DNA of 64,000 nt, taken from the NCBI RefSeq assembly GCF_027409185.1, contig NC_084462.1, positions 83,624,179 to 83,688,178 on the forward strand. The letters are read 5' to 3'. The notes below the pieces were generated by a model. It had not been told where the DNA came from, did no database searches, and worked only from the letters and a program-made list of their open reading frames with translations. The stretch is from Cynocephalus volans (Eukaryota > Chordata > Mammalia > Dermoptera > Cynocephalidae). The position numbers and the translations under genes are program-made. Positions 31,231 through 43,200 of the stretch are shown piece after piece. How positions within the stretch are numbered: the first letter of the stretch is position 1; each line of letters opens with the position of its first letter.

Positions 31231-34200
31231 CTGCTCCCGCCAGGGAGGAGAGGGCATTCTAGGTAGGAAGAAAGCGAACAGTTTGAGCAAAGGCACAGAA
31301 CGGGGCAATTACATCTCAGTTTGAGGAAGTGACTGGATTGTAACTGGTAATAGAGGCTTGGGTAGGGTTGCAAACACAAATAAGTCTATGAACATGAATG
31401 TAGATAAAGAGGTCTAGTTGTGAGTGATAAATAAATTTGTCCTGTCATCAGAATGAACCGCATTTCTCTCTTTTCTTTAACACATTCTTTCTCAGAGTTT
31501 GATCTCTCTAGGCCAGGGGGTATAGCTCAGGGGTAGAGCATTTGACTGCAGAATTTGATCTCTCTTACGTTTGCTTCTGAGTTACTGGGCTCTTGTTAAA
31601 ATGGTTACCACCAGATCTATCAAGTTGGAATCTCTCGGGGGAGGGGAAGAGGACTGAGGAATCCGTATATTTAACGGGATGATTTTGACATGCTGAAGCA
31701 TTGCAGTTCTTATTTTATTGCCTTACTTCTCTGTTATACAGCAAAGGTATTGATCTTTTAAAATTAGGAGCAAGGAATCCTGTTGAAAGCTACGTTTGGG
31801 AACTTGAAAGAGCATGTTGATGATTTTGAGTACTTGCTCAGGAACATGATAAGAAATTTATAAAAATGAACCAAAAGATTGACAGGTTGGGGGTCTAATT
31901 CACAGTGGGCAGTATGGTTTTGAGATGGTGTGATTATTATTATTTTATGGTTTTTGTCCAGTAGTGCTTGTCAGCTGGATATTGGAATTAGAACAACAGA
32001 TCATGGGAGCTGTCAAGGGCTGGGTATTGATTTGGAAGAGACAGTGGAAGTTCAAGTTGATGAAGAAGTGTATATTGTTAGCAAGAACAGTGTTGAATTG
32101 CCTGGGAGTCCGCTTAGCCTAAGGAAAACAAGTGGATTCAGGACAGAGTTGATTGAGGAGTAAGACGAGATAGAGGCCTGAAGCACTCACAGATAACTAC
32201 TATGTCATCTTTTGTGTTGACGATTCTCAAATCTGTACCTCCTTAGCTCCAAGACTGAATTTTACATTGGATGGGGAAATCTACTTGTGTCTAACAGTGG
32301 TTCTACTGAAAGAGAATGTCTTACTACCTCAAATCTTTTTGCTGTCTGAATTAATACTACCCATATGTGTCTAGGTAGCTTTGCTAGTGATGTGAGAGTC
32401 ATCTTTGAATCTTTCATCTTGTATCTAATTATCAAGTCCTAGCCATCCTGCCTCTGAAAAGATAGTGGTTTCTTTGCCTTCTTTCTGCCCTCCTGCTCTG
32501 ATTCCCATTAGGCACTTGCCACATTTATAGTCTCTTAACTAGTCTTTCTGCTTTCATTCTTTTAGCTTTTGAGACTACAATAGAAACCTCCCATCTTATT
32601 CTTAGGTAGCTTCTTAAGGGTACGATTAGTGCTAACGCTCCATATTTTGCAACAGGAAAAATACATACAGCTTTAATGAGGGCTTAGTAAATGTTTGTTG
32701 AATTAGTTGAAGAAGAAGAAGTTTGAAGAAGTTTGAGGCCAAGGTATTAGATGGATTGTTTGTTCACATGTTGAAGACTGAGGATGATAGGGGACTAGAT
32801 TAACAAGCAAACTTGAGGAAACTTTGCCTTACATGTAATCCACCCACCACTTACCCTACCATAGATTTAACTTTATATATGGTTATTGTATATAGCTTTA
32901 TCCCATTGTTTATATCCTAGTCTGATGTCAGTCTTTGTTTGCAAAGTGTGACTATCACATTGATAGAATAAGCTGCTTAAGATAGGGTACCATCTTTTAA
33001 TTCTTGCATGCCTACCACCTAGTACAACATCAGGTACATAGTAGATGCTGTTTATTTGCTGATTAAATCCATTTCACATCACCAGTGACTCCAGTCTCTT
33101 CAGATACTTCATCGTGCTTTTCAGATATTACCTATCAGATATGGAGTCAAGTAGACTTCTCATTGGCTCTATTTGGAATTGAGAAGACCCAGATCAAGTT
33201 CAACCCTCTCATTAGATTGATCTCAGAAATGGGGTTATTTTCGGGTTTATCTAGTATGTATTAAACTTAGGAGGCTTTTACTTAAAAAGGTAATAGAATT
33301 TTGGGCTGAAAATAGTCAGAGTTTACCAATAATGATTTTATAGTGGGATACCCAAGGAGACTACAGTAGTTCTCATATTTTCTAGTTGATTTGAAATTAA
33401 CTCAAAGACACACATATGCTTTCACTGAAGTCTCTTAGGAGGGGGCTCTCCAGGAGGTGTGGGCCTAGATCAGATTAAACTGATATTGATAGTTTCTAAG
33501 AAAATGGTCACCATTTTGATAGTTTCTAAGAAAATGGTCACTATGTATGGTGACCTGCTTGAAGTTCTCCATAGAACAAAGTATATAAAGTGAAAACTAT
33601 TATGATTTGTGATACATACACAGGCATACTTAGTTCAAAATGTTTTTACTGTTCATTTTGACCTATTTTATTATATGTCACACCTTCTACGTGTGATAAT
33701 TCAACTTAATTTTCTTTTTTAAAAAAATTGTATATTTTTATTGAAGCATATTTGATTATACATATTTTGGGGGTACAACATGTTGATTAAATCAATATCA
33801 TTAGCATATTCATTATTACAAATCATAATTATTCTTTATACCCCTTATCTAATCTCTCCCCATCTCCCCCGTCCCTCTCCCTCCACCTCTAATAACCATA
33901 GATTTGTTCTCTCCTGAAAGATTAACAGTTTCTTTGTTGATTTGTTGCCTAGATGATCTGTCCAGTGCTGAGAGAAGGATGTTCAGGTCTTCCATTATTA
34001 TTGTAAAGCAGATGCTTCTTCTATTACTTTGGAGTGGGCTTTGTGGAGAGACATGTCGTCTTCTTTTTCTGGTCTCTACTGGTGACTCTCCTTGTGTCAA
34101 TGCAGTCGAGTGTCTTTTGGGCCACCTGCACTGTGGCTGTGGCTACTGTTGTAGAATTGAGCTGCTTTTGTGGCAACTGTGGCTATGGCGGCGGCTGTGA

Positions 34201-37200
34201 GGGGCCACCTGTGTGGAAATGGTGTTTTTGGTGTGCTCCTTGCCTGATTGCAGGTGGGGAGGCGGCCATCACCTCCTGCCTCAGGACCCTGGGTGTGCTC
34301 TGTTGCTTGCTTGGTTATGGCTGGAGGGGGCGGCCCTCAGCATTCAACTTAATTTTCTTTGCCAAGATCCATAAACCTCAAAGAATTACTTTTTCTCCTC
34401 ACATTTCTTCCAGTGACCTACAAAAATTGCAGTGTGTTCTTAGACATTACAAAGTAATAAAATAATGTTCAAAAATGAGTTCTAATAAGCCATTTCAGGA
34501 ACATATTGAAGCATCATTAAGTTGTAAGTTAGCATTATTAAAGGTTTACATCTTCTGGGTTGAAGGTGGAGAATTAAAGTAGTAAAGGATTTTATTAGTA
34601 AATCTATGAATAAATTCTTTAGAAAACATCTATTGCCAGTGTTAGCTGCTTTATAAATTACTTTGTGCTTTTAACAAGAAGGAAGGATGGAAAGAAAGGA
34701 GGTTTCACAATGGTTGTCTGAAGCTTTTACTCCCACTGAGGAATATAGAAAGTGAATTTTGAGAGTTATTCTGAATTGAGAAGGGACTTAAGTAAATGCC
34801 TTTAAAACTATTCCCTTTAGTCAAGATCATTATAAGGTTTTGCTGTTATTCTATGAAAATGATTAGTAGTTTTTAACCATATTTTCAGGGCATTTAGCCT
34901 TTACTTGGTATGGCATTTGATAGTCAAAAGATAGTTTAATTTCCATTTAATATGATAATGTTCCACACATTTCTAGATGGTGGTGTAAGTAGAAGGAATT
35001 GTGAATGAGAACCATTGTCATTTCTTAAGAATTTACAGTATTTTTTGTCTGGAGTGGTAACATCATACAAAACTTTTTAATGTTGACTTTTCAGTATCTT
35101 AACTTACTTTTCTTGTAGGTATTTAGATTCTGTAAATCTAAATGTCATAGAAACTTTAAAAAGAAGCGCAATCCTCGCAAGGTCAGGTGGACTAAAGCAT
35201 TCCGGAAAGCAGCTGGTAAAGAGCTTACAGTGGTGAGTACAGTTAGCTCTCAGTATAGTTTTTACAAAATTTTTCAAAATTTTAATTTTTTGGGGGGAAT
35301 ATGTAATTTAAGTAACTATAGCAAGGCTTACTATAACATGATTGATGAGTGGTTTATTTGTATTTGGCTATGGATATAATCTTACTCTCACATGGTTCTG
35401 AAAACCATAATTCTGTAGAATTCCTAAAAAGAAAAAATTCCCCGTCTAGTTTTGTAGAAGTGATTTTTCTTATTCCCAAAAAGCTATTTTTAGCTCATAC
35501 AAAGAGGGAAATCATTTAAATGGATTGGGGTGAAGGTGGAAATTGCTACTCAGGGATTTCGAGAGGAAGTTAAGGGATTAATTAAAGGATTCTGGAACAG
35601 CAGCGAGGGCTCAGATGAGATTTGTAATAAACTTGTTTATCAGTTTTTAGATTTCCTTAGCAGGATTTTATGTCTGAGAGCAGAGAAATGAATTACTAGT
35701 GTTGGTGTTAGGAGGAATAGTGGGAAGTCAAGGGGTGAGGAAAAAAATGGTGGTGAGCCCTTATCATCATATTGCTATTATTGAATTGATATAAGGGTCT
35801 TTTGAAGCTTGTCTGCATTTGATCCCTGTAAAGAGAGGAGACGAAAGCTGCAATACAGGCTCCTTCTGAGGGAGGAAGATCTTTAAACTGTCTCCTCCCT
35901 CCATGGCTTCTTTTCTGTTGCTCCACCGCTTACAGGCAGTATCAATAAGCATTTGCCATGAAGCCCTTTCCTTTCCTGGCCTCCTTAATACCAGAGCTTT
36001 TCAATGAACATGAAGAATATTATTTGGCAAGATGCAAGGCCAAATCACAATTATTGTCACAAAAACAATTTTCAGTGTGGACGAGAAGCAGCATAACACC
36101 TCAAATGGAAATGGCAACTGCATGCGTGAAGAAGGAGCTTGTCACAGTCATTTGTGGGTTACCAGTTACCTTGTGGTCTGAACATGGGTATGAGTGTGTA
36201 CATGAAATATCTGAATACAGAGTTAGTGCTGTTCTGTATACCTATGTCAGACAGATTTGAAAACCAAGAAATACCTGTTGCTTTACCAAAATTGTTTTAA
36301 GATTGATAAGATTACAGACTGTCAAAATACCAACTACTAGTAGTGGTATCAACATTTAGAGGGGACCTGAAGAAATGCAGTGTAAAGTTTATATCCTGCA
36401 GAGTAGCACAACATTTATTTGAAGATAAAGACCACATTTTTTTGCTGTAACAGATGGGTATTTAGGTTGAGCCATATGAAAGTCTTGATGTTTCACTCTT
36501 TTTGATCTGGGAAAAGTGGCGATTTCATATGGTTCAACCTAATAAGTTTTCTGACTGTGAGTCTCACCTGGGGATGGGAAATTGGGGAAGCCTTTTCAGT
36601 TTGATATAATCTCCATTATTGTTATATGCCTCTCTGAGGGATTGTGGTGGTACTGTCCCCTCCTCTCCCTTTGAGAATAGCCTGTATATAAATAGATGTT
36701 TTCAGTAGGGCTGTCTTGTATGTGGAGGTGTGTAGGAGAAAAAGTTTGAAAACCTAAATTCTCTGGGATCATCCTGGGGGAAATCTTAATGTATCCACTC
36801 AGAACTCTTGTTAAAAGGAGGATGTTATAAGAAATGCTTCCATTCTACCTCTCTTAAAACCATATTTACACCCATGTTCCCTCTTACAGGATAATTCATT
36901 TGAATTTGAAAAACGTAGAAATGAACCTGTCAAATACCAGCGAGAGCTATGGAATAAAACTAGTAAGTCACGAGGGAATACCAGGAATTTTCAGGAGAGA
37001 CTGGCTTGGGATATTACTGTAACTTTATATGTCAGTTCATTATTTAAATATTAAATTTCTCACTTTCATTGCTTGGCTTTATTCTTTTATTGTCATTTTA
37101 ATGGTTCTGTTGTGTTTGTGTCTTCCATTATAAGCTATCTCTAATCCTTTTCAGAATTGGCTGATGTATCCATTATAAAAATAATGTATTTATTAAATTT

Positions 37201-40200
37201 AATATGCTACTTGAAGTACCCACACAGAGATATAAAAGCATACCAAAACCTAAAAAAAATAGAGATTGAACATACTTTTGGGGGTGAGTGAGGCATAGTT
37301 AAAATATACTTAAAACCTAAATATACTTTACAAGTTTAGATCATTTAGTTTAGGGATATAAACTGTAGTCTGTATACTTTATAAAATTTAGTGCTTTTTT
37401 AAAATTATAAAGCGTAGCACTTACGGTGATCACTATAAATTTTTAAAGAGAACTTCTAAGTGCTTGACTTAAGTAAAAGTGAATTTATAGATGACTGAAA
37501 TTAAAAGTGATAAATATCTAGTTCTTGTCCTTTTTTTTTCTTTCTGAAATAGGCAGAGACTTTAATGAAAAAAGTCCCACCCATATGTAATAAAACAGTC
37601 TAGCTTATAGATTCCAGTATGTTCATGTGTGTGGTTGAGGTCCTTGACCGTGCTGTCTTTCCCTTCCTTGGCTGCCTTTATGCAACCTTTAGCCATTTCT
37701 AGTATTGGGTGTGCCAATGATGTGCTTTGTTAACTAGAAGTCCCTAAGGCTTAGAATTCCATATATGTTATAGGGAGGGCATCCTTTTCAACACCTTTTC
37801 CTCAGTCAGTCACAGGACTTCAGGAGGGGAAAAGTTGTGGACATCTTCCTGGACTGTGTGGAGAAATCAGAGTCCAGATTTGGAAGAGCCTTTTCTGCAT
37901 AGCCCACATATTCTGCCTCTTTGTTTTCTCTCTTCTTTTTCTTTTTTTAAAAAATAAGATCTGTTTTGTAAGTAGAGGAAGAGGTAATTTCTGAAGAGCA
38001 GTTGATGTTGTTGGGATTATAAGTTCTTTTATTTGGTGGGTATTCAGCTTGATACTGAAATTGAGGTGCATATGCCATTTTAGTCATGTGCATATTCAGT
38101 TACTGTGACCCTCCATGCTGGTTTCATGTTATTTACATTGCATGTGAGAAATACTGCTCTGTGTTGTAAGATTTTATATACTTTAATGGTAATGTTCTCT
38201 GCAGTTCTTAATTTCAGTTCAGTACACATTTATTAAGCACTGCCTATGGCATACAAAGATGAACAGGTCATGCACAATCCCTGCCCTCTAGGTGCATTTT
38301 GCTGAGTACTCCCATTTTATTCGTTTCTTTTAGATAGTAATTGGTTCAGCTATTATCACAGAGTCTCTTACCTTTGCCCCACTCATTTATACATCTGTAA
38401 ATTCTGTAAGAAGCAGTGCTCTATTGGTTTTTTTTTTCCCCCAGCACAGATTCTGTTATCTTTTTGTTTTGGGATTCTAAAAATAGACTTTTTGAAGAAA
38501 ATCTATTGTTTAGATAGTGTAAGATTCTTTTGGAACTTAAAATTGCTTCCTGCTGTTTTACACAATTAATAATAGTAGTTGTCAGTAATGTTCCAGAAAA
38601 ATATATTACTCTTCTTAGAGATTCGTTGATTCCTCACATTCCCCATACTTCAATATCATCTTGACTACGAACTAGTCTTTTGACAATAGTTTTATATTCA
38701 TTGCTTACATTATGGAATTGTGTGAGGATGTGGATTGAGCAACCTTTGTTAAGATGCTGATGTCCATAGGAACAGCAGTAGGAGAAACTTCAAAAGCAAG
38801 AATACTAGGAAAAATAGTTTGTATTTTATCCCTCATGTCTCTCTGTATTACAGATTAATTTTTAAGTCTTTCAGGTGCTTCTTACATTTAAAATGTTTTG
38901 ATTTTCTGGAATATTTGGAAATACAATGTATTAGTCTTTGGAAAGGATTTTCCTGCCGCTTGTGTTTATTTCCCTTCTGAGTAACTCTAAGGTATGGAAA
39001 TGCTGAGTACTAGAATTTGGCCTTATCATTATTGCTGAAGACAAAGAAAGAAAAAGTTACATATCCAGGATATTATTAATGCTAAGCTATAGCATGTGCC
39101 ACATTTATAGTCGACATTTTCTTAGTTATTCATATAAACATCATTTTAATTCCAGAGGTTTCATGGGTCCTCCTGGGGGATTTTGTGAAAATGCAGATTC
39201 AGTTACAGTGCATCTGGGTGGTCCTAAGATTCTGCATTACTAACAGTTTTTATTTTGACATAATTTTAGACTTAACAGAAAAGTTGCAGGAGTAGAATTC
39301 TCTGATATACTTCATCCCTATTTCCTGAGTGTTAACATTTTACTAAATTAACTTTTCTTCTTTCTGTCTCTCCCTTCCCTCCCTTCCCCTCTCTCCTTCC
39401 CTCCCATTCCTCTCCCCTCTCTTCCTTTCTCCCTTCCCCCTCCCCTTCCTTCCTTCAGTGTATAATTTTTTTCTAAACCGTTTAAGCATACATAATGCTC
39501 CTTTATCCCTAAATAGTTTAATATGTATTTCTAAAAGTGAGAACATTCTCTCATGTAACCACAGTACAGTTATTAAAATCAAGAAATTAACATTGATATA
39601 ATATTATTGCCTAATCTCAGACTTATTTAGATTTTTCCAGTTGTCTTAAAATTATCCTTTTTGCAGAAGTTATAAGAATTAGTACATGTCATGTCTCTGT
39701 AGTCTCTTTTAATCTGGAATATTTCATGAGTTTGTCTTTATATTTCATGATATGACAGTGTTGAAGACATGATATGGGCCATGTGTTTATTATAAAATCC
39801 CTTAAGAGGGTTTTGTCTGATGCTAACTGAAGATTAAGTTCGGGTAATGTATGTTTGGCAAGAACACCATAGATGTGATGCTGATGTGATTCTTAGTGTA
39901 TCCTGTCGGGAGGCACATGCTGTCCATCAGTCCCATTACTGGCTGTGTTAACTTTGATCATATGGTTAAGGTGATACCTGCCATGTTTCTCCACTGGGAA
40001 GTTATGTTACTATTTTACTCTTTGTAATTAATGAGTGTATAGTATTGTTGGGAGATACTTTAGGACTATATGAATGTCTTATTCTTCAGATCCACAGACT
40101 ACACTTTAAGAAGCTAGATCAGAAGTCATGGTGTCCAATATGGCAACCACTAGCCATAGAGGCTACTGAGCACTTGAAATGTGGTTAGTCTGAATTGAGA

Positions 40201-43200
40201 TGTGCTATAAATGTAAAATACATGATGGGCTTTGAAGACTTAATATGAAAACAGCAATAAAATAGCTCATTAATAATTTTTTACATGGATTACGTGTTGA
40301 AATGATAATATTTTGGATATGTTGGGTTAAACAAAACATATCATTAAATTTCTACCTGTTCCTTCTTACTTTTTTAAATAAAATATGACCACTAGAAAAC
40401 TAAAAATTACATATGTGGTTTGTCTTATATTGGACATTGCTGATATAGATTCTAGAGTATAGTTGGATTCAGCTCCCTTACAGCCAAGTCCTATAGACAG
40501 TTTTCAAAACAGCTGGATTTTACTGGTTGAGAACATGGTGATATTGATTGAGTGGTTCATTCTACCAGTATTCATCATGTGCTTAACCGTATCCCAGGTA
40601 CTTGAGAAAAAATTGTTCATGACCAGAAAGGTGCTGTTTATTTACGGACAAGCCAAGAATGGTATTACTTGCTAATAATTCAAGTTCTTTATATAATATA
40701 ATTTGAAAAGCATTGGACTGATTTAAAGTTGAAGGAAAACTTAACAGTAATAAAGCCTTTTGCAAAATAAAAATCAGAGAATTGGTATTTGTAAAAGAGA
40801 AAGTTGACAGTGATGTCACCAAAGAGTACATACCTTCTTCAGCTTTTTCAGTAGAAATTGTTTTTGCAATGAATTTTTTTCATTTAAATTCATTTCTAAA
40901 TCAGAAAAAAAAGAAGTGTTTGTTAAAGCACTTGTTTATAATTATACTGTTTGTGTATAAATTTGCTAATTTTATGAATTTTTTTGTAGTTGTTGCAATG
41001 AAGAGAGTTGAAGAGATCAAACAGAGACGCCAAGCTAAATTTATAATGAACAGGTATGAATATTTATATAGAGTAACTCCTGAAAAAATAATTACTAGTA
41101 GATATCTAAGGGCATTAGTGTTTTTTTTTTTGTTTTTATTTGACATAACTTCGGACTTTAAAGACTTTTAAGAGTAGTTAGCATTTGACCACATTTACTT
41201 AATCTTTGTTGCTGTGTATAGTAAGTTGAGGATATAATGCTATTTCCTCCTATGTATATCTTAGCGTATATTGTCTGAAAATAAGAACATTCTCTTATAT
41301 AAAGAGTTTAGTAATCAAAATCAGGAAATTAACATTGGTGCAATTCTGTTCTATCCGTGACAGACCTCGTTTGGATTTTACTAGTTGTTCCAATAATATC
41401 GTTAATACCAACAGAAAATCCTGGATCATGCATTGCATTAGTGGTTATATCTCTTCAGGCAAGCTGAACAGATATGTAAGCTGGACAGTTTCACATCTTT
41501 CTTTGTCTTACATGACATTGGCATTTTTGGAGAATACGGGTCAAGTTATTTTATAGAATGTTCCACAATTTGGGTTGATTTGATATTTTCCTTGTGATTA
41601 GATTTAAGTTAGGCATCTTTGGCAGGAGTATCACAGAAGGGAGGTTGTGTCCTCCTTGTACATTATGTAAGGAGGCACATGATGTCACCTTACTGTGATG
41701 TTAACTTTGATCACTTGGGGGCCGAGCCCGTGGCGCACTTGGTAGAGTGCTGCGCTGGCAGCGTGGCGACGCTCCCGCCGCGGGTTCGGATCCTATATAG
41801 GACTGACCTGTGCACTCACTGGCTGAGTGCCGGTCACGAAAAAACGACAAAACAAACAAACAAACAAACAAACAAACTTTGATCACTTGGTTAAGGTGGT
41901 GTCTCCCAGATATCTCAACTGGAAAGTTACTATTTTTTCCTCCTTTGTAATCAATATGCATCTTAGGGAAGATATATTGAGACTCTGCAAAGACCATGTT
42001 ACTCCTCAAACTTGGACCTACTAGTTTTAGCATTCATTAGAGAGTAACTGCCTGAATCCATTACTACTGTGATTGTTAGTTACCAAGTGGTGATTTTTCT
42101 AATTCCACCAGTTCTTCTACATTTCTTAGTTGGCTTTCTCATGTAAGAAGAGTTTTCCCTTTTCCCCCAACTTTAAAATCATTTCTCCATTTATTTATAT
42201 CATATCTTTGTGTATTCATGGATTCATGTAGTATTCAATGGCTTATAATTCTTTTTGTTGGGGGGCAGATACAGAGTTATATTTTAATACATGTATACCA
42301 TATGTAATGATCAAATCAGGGTAGTTAGCAAATTCATCATCTCAAAAATTTATCATTTCTTTGTAATGAGAACATTTGAGCTCCTCTTTTCTTGCCAAGT
42401 GAGAACATACAATAAATTATTGTTAGTTATTGATGCCTAGCACTACTGCACACCACTAGAACTTATTTTTCTTATCTAGCTGTTATTTTGTGTCCATTAA
42501 CCAACTTCTCACTGTCCCCTCTCCTCTCTCCCTTTCCTAGCTTCTAGTAACCACAATTCAACTTTCTACTTCTAAAAGTTCAACTTATTTATTTGTTTAG
42601 CTCCCACATATTAGTGCATGCCAATTTATCTTTCCATGTCTGACTTATTTCATTTAACATAATGTCTTCCAGGCTCATCCGTGTTGTAGCTAATGACAGA
42701 ATTTCATTCTTATTTTATGGCTCAGTAGTATTCCATTGTGTGAATTCCATTCATGTGTCGATGGACACCTAGGTTGATTCCATATCTTGCATATTGTGAA
42801 TAGTGCTGCAGTAAACATGGGGATGCAGATATCTCTTCATTATGCTAATATCCCTTCCTTTGGATAAATAGCCAGCAGTGGGATTGCTGGATCATGTGAT
42901 AGTTCTATTTTTAGTTTTTTTGCGGAACCTCCATATGGTTTTCTAAAATGGCTGTACGAATTTACATTCCCACAGTGGGTTATAATTTTTTATTGTCCTG
43001 ATTTATTTGGATGTTCTAAGTGGTCCAAGCTTGGCCAGAGGCAGTTTCTTCAGGCAGTTCCCATGTCATTTTCACAGTTTCTCTTCGTTCTTTCAGAGCT
43101 TTCTTGTTTTATGGCTAAAAAGATGTTTCAAGCCTCATCTTGTACTTTCCCTTCCTCAGTCTGGAATTAGCTATTTCTTCAGAGCAGGAGCATTAGCTTT

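Noticed and set aside
30736..31308. 190-codon minus-strand ORF antisense to RSL24D1 exon 1
   Set aside because: A long frame is expected by chance in a CpG island; there is no splice, domain or start context supporting it.
31510..31553. Functional tRNA-Cys gene
   Set aside because: The sequence stops after the anticodon loop; T-arm and acceptor 3' strand are missing.
31930..32163. 77-codon ORF in RSL24D1 intron 1
   Set aside because: No domain, no splice sites and no conservation evidence.
34034..34465. 143-codon + strand ORF
   Set aside because: It crosses the 3' boundary and target duplication of composite element copy 3, so it is a chance fusion of repeat and intron.
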